Assembly (NCBI RefSeq): GCF_937889215.1 | Contig: NZ_CALBEX010000335.1 | Span: 1 to 5,273 of the forward strand | Source of the DNA: an uncultured Limnohabitans sp. | Lineage (GTDB): Bacteria; Pseudomonadota; Gammaproteobacteria; Burkholderiales; Burkholderiaceae_C | DNA length: 5,273 nucleotides | Direction of reading: 5' to 3' | Part shown: one piece after another, positions 1-5,273 of the stretch | Layout of the letters: the number at the start of each line of letters is the position of its first letter | Numbering within the stretch: the first letter of the stretch is position 1 | Translations under genes and position numbers: made by a program | The notes under the pieces: model-generated | Databases searched by the model: none | What the model was told of the DNA's origin: nothing | Seen by the model: the letters and a program-made list of their open reading frames with translations, nothing else

Positions 1-32
1 CGACAAATGCCGGGTTGGCGCTCGCCTGCAGG

Positions 33-38
33 GATAAT
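33..38 (+). promoter_or_regulatory. candidate -10 box for purN
   Basis: GATAAT, within GGATAATTC, matches the sigma-70 -10 consensus at five of six positions. Its end is 10 nt before the purN ATG at 49, so transcription would start near 45 and leave almost no leader. No good -35 hexamer is seen at 16-18 bp spacing, and too little upstream sequence is in the window to judge. The same TATAATTC-like form appears upstream of rpmB. Confidence 0.35.
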
Positions 39-48
39 TCTGCCCTTC

Positions 49-636
49 ATGAGAAACATCGTCATTCTGATTTCGGGCTCGGGCTCCAACATGGCCGCCA
101 TCGTGCGTGCCGCAGAGCAGGGTCGCTGGGCTGAGCGCCTGAACGCCCGGGTGGCCGCCGTGCTGAGCAACCGGGCCGATGCCCAAGGCCTGGCTTTCGC
201 CCAGGGCCATGGCATTGCCACTGGCGTGCTGGACCACAAGGCCTTTGCCAGCCGACAAGACTTTGATGCCGCCTTGATGGCCGAGATCGACCGGCACGCG
301 CCCGCGTTGGTGGTGTTGGCCGGCTTCATGCGCATCCTGACCCCTGGCTTTGTGGCCCATTACGACGGACGCTTGATCAACATCCACCCGTCTTTGTTGC
401 CCGCGTTTCCGGGTCTGAACACCCACCAGAGGGCCATCGACGCCGGTTGCCGTTTTGCCGGGGCCACGGTGCACCAGGTCACGGCCGAGCTTGACCATGG
501 CAGCATCCTGGCGCAGGCGGTGGTGCCGGTGTTAGCGGACGACACTTCCGACACATTGGCAGCGCGTGTGCTCACCCAAGAGCACATCACTTACCCTCTG
601 GCGGTGGCTGAATTTCTGCGTGGCCTGCCTAAGTAG
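49..636 (+). CDS. purN: phosphoribosylglycinamide formyltransferase PurN (GART)
   Basis: PurN transfers a formyl group from 10-formyl-THF to GAR, the third step of cytosolic de novo purine synthesis. Numbered from the ATG at 49, the 195-residue protein starts MRNIVILISGSGSN, the phosphate-binding loop near residues 10-14. AGFMRIL lies at 91-97 and NIHPSLLPAFPG at 111-122. The catalytic Asn, His and Asp are N111, H113 and D149, each five residues later than E. coli N106, H108 and D144; H142 in the VHQV motif is also kept. An in-frame ATG at 7 would add 14 residues that do not belong to the fold, so 49 is preferred, although its Shine-Dalgarno is poor. The protein is slightly shorter than E. 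coli PurN (212 residues). Its TAG stop lies inside the REP doublet that follows, so the C-terminus may have been set by that insertion. Confidence 0.95.
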   Translation: MRNIVILISGSGSNMAAIVRAAEQGRWAERLNARVAAVLSNRADAQGLAFAQGHGIATGVLDHKAFASRQDFDAALMAEIDRHAPALVVLAGFMRILTPGFVAHYDGRLINIHPSLLPAFPGLNTHQRAIDAGCRFAGATVHQVTAELDHGSILAQAVVPVLADDTSDTLAARVLTQEHITYPLAVAEFLRGLPK

Positions 637-706
637 GTCGGTGGCTTTAGCCCCGACAGGGATCGCTTGCCTGAAGCCCATGTCGGGGCTAAAGCCACCG
701 ACCTAC
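633..706. repeat. REP doublet (REPIN-like) inverted repeat
   Basis: Two 26-nt arms, 633-658 and 681-706, are perfect reverse complements around a 22-nt spacer. The left arm begins GTAGGTCGG and ends CCCCGACA. Each arm can also fold on itself: GTCGG plus GGCT pairs with AGCC plus CCGAC, with one bulged T. This is the usual architecture of a REP pair in inverted orientation. It fills the gap between purN and the convergent DUF1653 gene almost completely and overlaps the purN stop. No T-run follows on either strand, so it is not a standard intrinsic terminator, though such a stem could protect both mRNA 3' ends. A related, decayed copy lies at 3744-3847. The assignment to a REP family is inference and rests on structure and on this second copy. 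Confidence 0.75.
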
Positions 707-716
707 CAGATCCTCG

Positions 717-953
717 TCAGTCCCCGATCCGGGTGAAGCGCGGCTGAACTTTTCCATTGAACTCGGCCACGTCGGCAAACATGGCCGCAGGCCTGACCCA
801 CAGGCCTTGCTCGCCGTACAGCGCTTGGTACAGCGTCATGGGCTGCAGGTCTTCGCTGTGGCGCACGGTGCCCAGCACGCGGTACTGACCGCCTTTGTAG
901 TGTTGGTAAAGCCCTTTGGGCGTTTCGATCATCGGTGGCAGTGTTTCGGACAT
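717..953 (-). CDS. DUF1653 family small protein
   Basis: This 78-residue protein shows the DUF1653 pattern: GLYQHYKGGQYRVLG at residues 14-28, HSE at 32-34, LYQALYGEQGLWVRPAAMF at 41-59 and PRFTRI at 71-76. That is one compact domain spanning the whole chain. It has no signal peptide, membrane segment or catalytic motif that I can name; members of the family are small soluble proteins of unknown function. The start at 953 is preferred because AGGA lies 5 nt upstream on the minus strand. An upstream in-frame start at 980 would add nine residues that the family does not need. The gene converges on purN across the REP doublet, and its start lies only 56 bp from the ATG of the divergent methyltransferase gene, so the two may share a promoter region. 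Confidence 0.85.
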   Translation of the reverse strand: MSETLPPMIETPKGLYQHYKGGQYRVLGTVRHSEDLQPMTLYQALYGEQGLWVRPAAMFADVAEFNGKVQPRFTRIGD

Positions 954-995
954 GTCTTTCCTGAAGTGTGGGTCTGTCACAAGGGCTGGGGATGG

Positions 996-1001
996 GACAA
1001 T
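996..1001 (+). promoter_or_regulatory. weak candidate -10 box for the methyltransferase gene
   Basis: GACAAT lies 8 nt before the ATG at 1010 in the short divergent gap. A poor -35 (CTGTCA, 974-979) lies 16 bp upstream. If real, it gives a start near 1008 and an almost leaderless mRNA for the ATG at 1010. It conflicts with use of the ATG at 992, which has AAGGG at 981-985. Treat it as a guess. Confidence 0.25.
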
Positions 1002-1009
1002 ACACCTCT

Positions 1010-2296
1010 ATGCATCCAAAAGCCCTTTTAGACGCCTGTGCCGATTTGGTCAGGCTGGTTCTCCAATTTGAACACCCCGCCGACGCTGTCGTGTCGCGTT
1101 ATTTTCGCGAACACCGTGCTCTGGGGCCGCGTGAGCGCGCCACCTTGGCCGAAACCGCTTTTGCCGTGTTGCGCAAGAAACTGTTGTTTGAGCAACTGGC
1201 CCGGTCCGGCTCGGGCGCCAAAGAGCGCAAGCTGGCGATTTTGGGTTTCTTCGGCCCCCGCGACTTTTTGGCCGCAGCCTTGAACGACACCGAAAAGCAG
1301 TGGCTGGCCACTTGCGATGCGATCCCCGCTGACGCGCTGATGGCCCCGCACCGCCACAACCTGCCCGAGTGGATGGCGCAAGCATTGCAAGCCCAATTGG
1401 GCGACGACTTTTGGGCGCTGGCCGAACACCTGCAGCAACCGGGTACTTTGGACTTGCGAGTCAACACCTTCCAGGCCAAGCGCAGCGAGATTCAAAAAGA
1501 ACTGGCGCAAGCGGGCATTGCCGCCGAACCCACGCCTTATTCGCCTTGGGGCCTGCGCTTGCAAGGCAAGCCTGCGCTGCAAAAAACCGATGCGTTCACA
1601 AGGGGCGCCATCGAAGTGCAAGACGAGGGCTCGCAGCTCTTGGCTCTGCTGGTCGACGCCCACCGGGGTGAGATGGTGGTGGATTTTTGCGCCGGTGCAG
1701 GCGGCAAGACGCTGGCGCTGGGCGCGGCCATGCGCAGCACCGGCCGCTTGTACGCGTTCGATGTGTCGGGCCACCGCCTGGATGCGCTTAAGCCGCGCAT
1801 GGCACGCAGTGGGCTGTCCAATGTGCATCCGGCGGCCATTGCCCATGAGCGCGATGACCGTGTCAAGCGCTTGGCGGGCAAGATCGACCGAGTGCTGGTC
1901 GATGCGCCTTGCTCGGGTCTGGGCACTTTGCGCCGCAACCCTGACTTGAAATGGCGTCAAAAACCACAAGCTGTTCAAGAGTTGACCGAGAAGCAGCAGG
2001 CCATCTTGCAAAGTGCTTCGCGCATGGTCAAGTCGGGCGGGCGTCTGGTGTATGCCACCTGCAGCGTGTTGCCTGAAGAAAATGAGTTGATCGCGCAAGC
2101 CTTCAGCGCCGCCAACCCCGACTTTGTTCCCCTCAACGTGGCCCAAGAGTTGGAACGGCTCAAGGTGCCTGACCCCGCCAGCTTGTGTTCTGCTGCGCCT
2201 TCTGGCGATGGCCCGTCGGCAGGGACATTCCTGCGCTTGTGGCCTCACCGCCATGCCACGGACGGCTTCTTTGCCGCCGCATGGGTTAAAAAGTAA
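1010..2296 (+). CDS. RsmB/NOP-family rRNA (cytosine-5) methyltransferase
   Basis: This is a SAM-dependent RNA m5C methyltransferase of 428 residues. The N-terminal part (about 1-140) is helical and resembles the RsmB N-terminal region; a linker around 145-190 (LDLRVNTF) leads into the Rossmann-fold domain. SAM motif I is VVDFCAGAGGKT at 223-234, and D251 is the likely ribose-binding acid. Motif IV is DAPCSG at 298-303 and motif VI is ATCS at 349-352, followed by PEENE. By family knowledge C351 is the nucleophile and C301 helps release the product. The length matches E. coli RsmB (429), but Burkholderiales can carry more than one paralogue, so C967 of 16S rRNA as target is unproven. The start is uncertain: ATG 1010 opens the likely conserved MHPKALLDAC sequence but lacks a Shine-Dalgarno, ATG 992 has AAGGG six bases upstream, and GTG 968 is unlikely. 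Confidence 0.9.
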   Translation: MHPKALLDACADLVRLVLQFEHPADAVVSRYFREHRALGPRERATLAETAFAVLRKKLLFEQLARSGSGAKERKLAILGFFGPRDFLAAALNDTEKQWLATCDAIPADALMAPHRHNLPEWMAQALQAQLGDDFWALAEHLQQPGTLDLRVNTFQAKRSEIQKELAQAGIAAEPTPYSPWGLRLQGKPALQKTDAFTRGAIEVQDEGSQLLALLVDAHRGEMVVDFCAGAGGKTLALGAAMRSTGRLYAFDVSGHRLDALKPRMARSGLSNVHPAAIAHERDDRVKRLAGKIDRVLVDAPCSGLGTLRRNPDLKWRQKPQAVQELTEKQQAILQSASRMVKSGGRLVYATCSVLPEENELIAQAFSAANPDFVPLNVAQELERLKVPDPASLCSAAPSGDGPSAGTFLRLWPHRHATDGFFAAAWVKK

Positions 2297-2303
2297 TCAA
2301 TTG

Positions 2304-2320
2304 GTGCATTTTCAATGCGC
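2304..2320 (+). other. small hairpin just after the methyltransferase gene
   Basis: GTGCATT and AATGCGC pair around a TTC loop (seven pairs, one of them G-U), 7 nt after the stop at 2296. There is no T-run after it, so it is at best a weak 3'-end structure, not an intrinsic terminator. Confidence 0.25.
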
Positions 2321-2359
2321 GTTCAGTCGAAATTGCTGTCCTTTTTGGGACGAAAAACC

Positions 2360-2365
2360 TAAAAT
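2360..2365 (+). promoter_or_regulatory. candidate -10 box for the desaturase gene
   Basis: TAAAAT lies 43 nt upstream of the desaturase ATG and would start a leader of about 37 nt near 2372. The -35 is unclear: CTGTCC (2336-2341) is 18 bp upstream and TTGCTG (2333-2338) is 21 bp upstream. A short hairpin, GCCTG-gaat-CAGGC (2375-2388), falls inside the predicted leader. A promoter here fits a 112-bp gap after the preceding gene. Confidence 0.4.
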
Positions 2366-2408
2366 CACCGAATTGCCTGGAATCAGGCCTCAGTAGAAAG
2401 ACAAACTC

Positions 2409-3620
2409 ATGTTGTTGCCTGATTGGGCTTTTTTGGATGCAGTGGTTCAGTGGATGGGCAACGGCCTGTTCGACTTGTCGTGGTGGCAAATGGTGTTGAT
2501 CACCTTGGGCTTGACCCACATCACCATCGCCAGCGTTACCATTTTTCTGCACCGTCACCAAGCGCACCGCGCTTTGGACCTGCACGCGATTCCTTCACAC
2601 TTCTTCCGTTTCTGGCTGTGGCTGACCACCGGCCAAGTGACCAAGGAGTGGGCGGCCATTCACCGCAAACACCACGCCAAGTGCGAGCAAGCCGAAGACC
2701 CGCACAGCCCGCATGTGCACGGCATCAAAACCGTGTTGTTCACAGGCGCAGAGTTGTACCGCAAGGAGTCCAAGAACTTGGACACCATCAAGCGTTTTGG
2801 TCACGGCACGCCTGACGATTGGATCGAGCGCAACCTGTACACCCGCTTTTCCTGGCAAGGCGTGGCGCTGATGCTGATCATCGATGTGGCCTTGTTTGGC
2901 TTCCTGGGCTTGACGGTTTGGGCGGTGCAAATGGCCTGGATCCCGATCACGGCGGCAGGCATCATCAACGGTGCGGCCCATTTCTGGGGCTACCGCAACT
3001 TCGAGGCGCACGACGCCAGCACCAACATCTCGCCTTGGGGCATCCTGATCGGTGGTGAAGAGTTGCACAACAACCACCACACTTACCCGACGTCGGCCAA
3101 ATTGTCTGTCAAACCTTATGAGTTCGACATTGGCTGGCTCTACATCCGTATTCTGGAGACCTTGGGCATGGCGACCGTTAAAAAGACGCCACCCCGTTTG
3201 GCTTATGGCGACATTCGCCCCGTGGCCGACGAGAAGACTCTGGAAGCCCTGATAGCCAACCGCTACGAAGTGATGGCCGGGTACGCCCGCCATGTGCGCG
3301 CCGTGATGCAACAAGAAGCCGACAAGCTCAAATTGGACGCCCATGTCTTGCAAGCCGCCCACCGCTGGCTGCACCGCGATGCGGCCAAAGTGCCTGCCGA
3401 TGCGAAAGCCCAACTTGCTCAAGCCCGTGCGGCCAGTCCGGTGCTCGACAAGATGGTGCAAATGCGCGAAGAGCTCAGCCAAATTTGGCTGAACACCTCG
3501 CATTCACGCGAGCAGCTGGCAGCTGATCTGCAAGCCTGGTGCCGCCGCGCCGAAGAAAGTGGCATTGCTGCTTTGCGTGATTTCTCGGTCAAGTTGCGCG
3601 CAGTACGCCAGACAGCCTGA
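2409..3620 (+). CDS. membrane fatty-acid (acyl-lipid/acyl-CoA) desaturase, DesA-like, with C-terminal extension
   Basis: This 403-residue inner-membrane di-iron desaturase probably introduces a delta-9 double bond into acyl chains to set membrane fluidity, using O2 and an electron donor. All histidine boxes are present: H48-H53 (HRHQAH), H85-H89 (HRKHH) and H220-H224 (HNNHH). N187 and H191 in NGAAHFWG match the extra Asn and His metal ligands of stearoyl-CoA desaturase. Hydrophobic segments lie near 24-46, 62-77, 150-177 and 178-190. Catalytic-core similarity ends near residue 265; the remaining 140 residues are soluble and helical, and about 318-400 resembles the end of ISL3-type transposases (see findings). 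The start has only a weak AGAAAG site 8 nt upstream, but no other start fits. The gene is monocistronic between its own promoter and a strong terminator. Whether the substrate is a phospholipid (as in Pseudomonas DesA) or acyl-CoA cannot be told from sequence. Confidence 0.9.
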   Translation: MLLPDWAFLDAVVQWMGNGLFDLSWWQMVLITLGLTHITIASVTIFLHRHQAHRALDLHAIPSHFFRFWLWLTTGQVTKEWAAIHRKHHAKCEQAEDPHSPHVHGIKTVLFTGAELYRKESKNLDTIKRFGHGTPDDWIERNLYTRFSWQGVALMLIIDVALFGFLGLTVWAVQMAWIPITAAGIINGAAHFWGYRNFEAHDASTNISPWGILIGGEELHNNHHTYPTSAKLSVKPYEFDIGWLYIRILETLGMATVKKTPPRLAYGDIRPVADEKTLEALIANRYEVMAGYARHVRAVMQQEADKLKLDAHVLQAAHRWLHRDAAKVPADAKAQLAQARAASPVLDKMVQMREELSQIWLNTSHSREQLAADLQAWCRRAEESGIAALRDFSVKLRAVRQTA

Positions 3621-3641
3621 TTTTTTTCAGAGACCATTCAG

Positions 3642-3669
3642 ACAGGGCCTTCGGGCCCTGTTGTTTTTT
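3642..3669 (+). terminator. intrinsic terminator of the desaturase gene
   Basis: ACAGGGCC and GGCCCTGT form a perfect 8-bp stem closed by a TTCG tetraloop (3650-3653), followed by TG and a run of six T. It lies 21 nt after the desaturase stop. This is a textbook rho-independent terminator for rightward transcription. Confidence 0.93.
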
Positions 3670-3948
3670 GGGGTCAAGGTGTTTCGATGGCGGTGTTGAG
3701 GTGTGTGATCTGTGGGGCCGATCCCTCCGAATCGATGGGCCTTTGTAGGTCGGCACATTTAGGTCCGACATCTCTTGCGCACCAACGCCGATTGAAATGT
3801 CGCTTTGCGAAAATATGGATGTCGGACCGTGAAGGCCCGTCCTGCGCGAAGACGTCGAACCCGTGGAATGCACAGGTGTTTGTTGGTCGACGCCTTTGGG
3901 TTCGGTGCTGCCATGCAAGGCAGGTCTTTTCACAAGTTCTTGCCCATG
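3670..3948. other. gene-free stretch between two terminators
   Basis: These 279 bp separate the convergent desaturase and rpmG genes. I see no credible gene: a long plus-strand frame crosses it but runs on antisense through rpmG and resembles no protein I know. The stretch holds the decayed REP doublet at 3744-3847 and a weak 7-bp inverted repeat (CGAACCC 3856-3862, GGGTTCG 3898-3904). Nothing else stands out. Confidence 0.6.
3744..3847. repeat. decayed REP doublet, same family as 633-706
   Basis: The left unit (3744-3772) starts TGTAGGTCGG and ends CCGACATC, with GTCGG and CCGAC able to pair. An 11-bp perfect inverted copy of its tail, GGTCCGACATC (3762-3772), is found as GATGTCGGACC at 3818-3828. 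Further right, CCGTCCTGC stands where an intact unit would have CCGACCTAC. The 45-nt spacer is longer than in the first element. It therefore looks like the same inverted two-unit design after drift. It lies between two convergent transcription units and their terminators. Confidence 0.55.
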
Positions 3949-3975
3949 AAAAAACCCGCCAGAGGCGGGTTTTTT
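3949..3975 (-). terminator. intrinsic terminator of the rpmB-rpmG operon
   Basis: CCCGCC and GGCGGG pair around a 3-nt loop and are flanked by six A on one side and six T on the other. It therefore works for leftward transcription from rpmG (20 nt past its stop) and should also stop rightward read-through. The symmetric A and T runs extend the perfect inverted repeat to 12 bp. Confidence 0.93.
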
Positions 3976-3994
3976 GCGACAGGCTCAGGCTGAA

Positions 3995-4165
3995 TTACTT
4001 CAGCTTGATTTCCTTGTATTCAACGTGCTTGCGAGCTTTGGGGTCGAACTTCATGATCGACATTTTCTCGGGCATGGTTTTTTTGTTTTTGCTGGTCGTG
4101 TAGAAGTGACCAGTGCCAGCTGTGGATTCCAGCTTGATTTTTTCGCGTCCGCCTTTGGTTGCCAT
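3995..4165 (-). CDS. rpmG: 50S ribosomal protein L33
   Basis: This 56-residue basic protein begins [20 protein letters not shown] and continues [20 protein letters not shown], ending in EIKLK; this is a full-length bacterial L33 of the large ribosomal subunit. It lacks the paired CxxC motifs of the zinc-binding L33 type, so it is the zinc-free form. The start is supported by AGGAGT 8 nt upstream on the minus strand. It follows rpmB by 26 nt on the same strand with no promoter between, as in the classic rpmB-rpmG operon, and ends at the terminator at 3949-3975. Confidence 0.97.
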   Translation of the reverse strand: MATKGGREKIKLESTAGTGHFYTTSKNKKTMPEKMSIMKFDPKARKHVEYKEIKLK

Positions 4166-4191
4166 GGTAGATGACTCCTAATGTTCTGGGT

Positions 4192-4425
4192 TTAGGCTTG
4201 ACCGCGTGCGCGCAGGTCTGCGAGCACGGCATCGATGCCGTTTTTGTCGATCAGGCGCAGAGCAGCGCTGGAAACGCGCAGACGCACCCAACGGTTTTCT
4301 GTTTCAACCCAGAAACGACGGTATTGCAGGTTCGGCAGGAACCGGCGCTTGGTTTTGTTGTTGGCGTGGGAAACGTTGTTTCCCGTCATTGGGCCTTTGC
4401 CCGTTACGTCGCAAACGCGTGCCAT
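4192..4425 (-). CDS. rpmB: 50S ribosomal protein L28
   Basis: The 77-residue protein has the L28 signature: [20 protein letters not shown] at the N-terminus, then [17 protein letters not shown] at about 23-39, and a C-terminal [15 protein letters not shown] segment. E. coli L28 has 78 residues, so it is complete. It is an RNA-binding component of the large subunit. A GGAG site lies 7 nt upstream of the ATG on the minus strand. It is the first gene of the two-gene operon with rpmG, and is preceded by an unusually long leader with a consensus -10 box. Confidence 0.97.
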   Translation of the reverse strand: MARVCDVTGKGPMTGNNVSHANNKTKRRFLPNLQYRRFWVETENRWVRLRVSSAALRLIDKNGIDAVLADLRARGQA

Positions 4426-4584
4426 GTGGACACTCCGATACTTTTAAAACAGCCGGTGCCGATGGGTCTCATGCAGACTTGCATGGGGCCTGGCGCTCCA
4501 GCCTCACCTCGCCAAGATGGGTGGCGGTATCCCAGATCGCTGGTTCTGTGACCCCGAATGACAATCCGGGTAGATCCAGCAAAG
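4426..4584 (-). promoter_or_regulatory. long, potentially structured 5' leader of rpmB
   Basis: If the -10 box at 4591-4596 is used, the mRNA has a leader of about 159 nt. On the minus strand it can form a 7-pair hairpin at 4553-4570 (CCCGGAT with ATTCGGG, tetraloop TGTC); one pair is G-U and would be A-C in the plus-strand transcript, so the stem suits this strand. A 6-bp hairpin with a tetraloop lies at 4470-4485 (CATGCA-TGCATG). Between them CTGG and CCAG (4490-4501) can pair, as can TGGCG with CGCCA (4491-4514). It matches no riboswitch or ribosomal leader that I recognise. Confidence 0.4.
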
Positions 4585-4590
4585 CCTTGA

Positions 4591-4596
4591 ATTATA
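4591..4596 (-). promoter_or_regulatory. -10 box of the rpmB-rpmG promoter
   Basis: The minus strand reads TATAAT exactly, in the context GGCTATAATTC, giving a predicted start near 4584. The -35 is poor: AGTCCA or GTCCAA at 16-17 bp spacing, part of a TTGGAC direct repeat on the plus strand (4613-4618 and 4622-4627). A perfect -10 with a weak -35 and a palindrome further upstream suggests a promoter that may depend on an upstream activator, but that is inference. Confidence 0.6.
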
Positions 4597-4630
4597 GCCA
4601 GAAAGCAGGGGCTTGGACTCTTTGGACAGT

Positions 4631-4645
4631 CTTTTGTGACAAAAG
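4631..4645. promoter_or_regulatory. 15-bp palindrome upstream of the rpmB promoter
   Basis: CTTTTGT-G-ACAAAAG is a perfect 7+1+7 palindrome, centred near -54 from the predicted rpmB start. Palindromes of this size are typical binding sites of dimeric regulators. I do not recognise the regulator, and a one-base centre cannot form an RNA hairpin loop, which favours a DNA site. Confidence 0.4.
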
Positions 4646-4674
4646 CAGGGTGGTTTGAGTTTTGGTGGTGAGGC

Positions 4675-4742
4675 GTTGCGGGTGCCTGCCGGGGTTCAGA
4701 GGCGCTTCACTTTGCCACATCACCCCGGCAGGCACCCACAAC
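4675..4742. repeat. long inverted repeat between trxB and rpmB
   Basis: A 16-bp perfect inverted repeat (4680-4695 with 4722-4737; GGGTGCCTGCCGGGGT and its complement) continues outward by four more pairs after one mismatch, around a 26-nt spacer. Neither side has a T-run, so it is not a standard terminator. It differs in sequence from the GTAGGTCGG elements and its arms do not fold well on themselves. It lies downstream of trxB and upstream of the rpmB promoter. It could be another repeat family or a 3'-end stabilising stem for trxB mRNA. Confidence 0.65.
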
Positions 4743-4775
4743 CCCTTAGAAGAGGTGCGCTGATGGCGCTCAAAC

Positions 4776-4808
4776 GCCATTTGGCCTGCTGAGCTGCGGC
4801 CAAATGGC
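4776..4808 (-). terminator. candidate weak terminator of trxB
   Basis: GCCATTTGGCC and GGCCAAATGGC form a perfect 11-bp stem with an 11-nt loop, ending 7 nt from the trxB stop. Only GTTTG follows on the minus strand, so termination would be weak or need Rho. An alternative 6-bp hairpin (ATGGCG 4763-4768 with CGCCAT 4775-4780) uses the same bases. Confidence 0.45.
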
Positions 4809-4814
4809 AGGGCT

Positions 4815-5273
<459 letters not shown>

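Noticed and set aside
633..706. Reading the purN/DUF1653 inverted repeat as an intrinsic terminator
   Set aside because: The stem is strong, but no T-run follows on either strand, and the arms have internal hairpins and a second genomic relative, which fits a REP doublet better.
703..1005. 100-codon minus-strand frame overlapping the DUF1653 gene
   Set aside because: It is the out-of-frame shadow of the DUF1653 gene, which has a good Shine-Dalgarno and a full family pattern.
1028..2254. 408-codon open frame on the minus strand opposite the methyltransferase gene
   Set aside because: It is antisense to a clear methyltransferase with all motifs intact; its translation is rich in Arg, Gln and Gly with no domain, as expected for a shadow frame in GC-rich DNA.
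2595..3503. 302-codon open frame on the minus strand opposite the desaturase
   Set aside because: It mirrors the coding frame of a complete desaturase and shows no protein family pattern.
3360..3611. A functional transposase or an IS insertion in the desaturase gene
   Set aside because: Only a C-terminal-like helical part is present, in frame, without a DDE core, terminal repeats or target duplications.
3687..4103. 138-codon plus-strand open frame between the desaturase and rpmG
   Set aside because: It crosses the REP element and a terminator and then runs antisense through rpmG; there is no ribosome binding site and no recognisable protein.
4404..4484. 26-codon upstream frame on the minus strand in the rpmB leader, overlapping the rpmB start out of frame
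   Set aside because: Its ATG lies in the 6-bp hairpin at 4470-4485 and has only AGG, 4 nt upstream, as a ribosome site; without conservation data it is most likely chance.
4171..4658. Plus-strand open frames opposite rpmB and its leader
   Set aside because: They are antisense to a certain L28 gene and have no supporting motif or start signal.

Overview
The window looks like ordinary chromosome of a betaproteobacterium, most likely Burkholderiales and probably Comamonadaceae (Limnohabitans/Rhodoferax-like). This rests on moderately high GC, the style of the L28, L33, PurN and TrxB proteins, and -10 boxes of the form TATAATTC/GATAATTC. The genus is inferred from protein style, not from a search. 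I see no phage, plasmid, IS, CRISPR, tRNA or rRNA gene.

Layout, left to right. Positions 49-636 (+) hold purN, a purine-biosynthesis formyltransferase. Its stop codon lies inside a perfect 26-bp inverted repeat (633-706), read here as a REP doublet (REPIN). Converging on it is a small DUF1653 gene (717-953, -). Divergent from that is an RsmB/NOP-family rRNA m5C methyltransferase (1010-2296, +). After a 112-bp gap with a promoter comes a membrane fatty-acid desaturase with a full set of metal-ligand histidines (2409-3620, +), ending at a strong UUCG-loop terminator (3642-3669). A gene-free stretch (3670-3948) holds a second, decayed member of the same REP family. A second terminator (3949-3975) closes the leftward rpmB-rpmG operon (ribosomal proteins L28 and L33, 3995-4425, -). 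Upstream of rpmB lie a leader of about 160 nt that can fold into hairpins, a consensus -10 box, a 15-bp palindrome and a long inverted repeat without a T-tract (4675-4742). The 3' half of trxB (thioredoxin reductase, -) runs off the right edge.

The genes are housekeeping: purine synthesis, rRNA modification, ribosomal proteins, membrane fluidity and thiol redox. They do not form one pathway. The most interesting signals are the two GTAGGTCGG...CCGACA elements, both between convergent gene pairs; the C-terminal extension of the desaturase, which resembles the C-terminal region of ISL3-type transposases; and the structured region upstream of rpmB. I found no convincing new multi-gene system.
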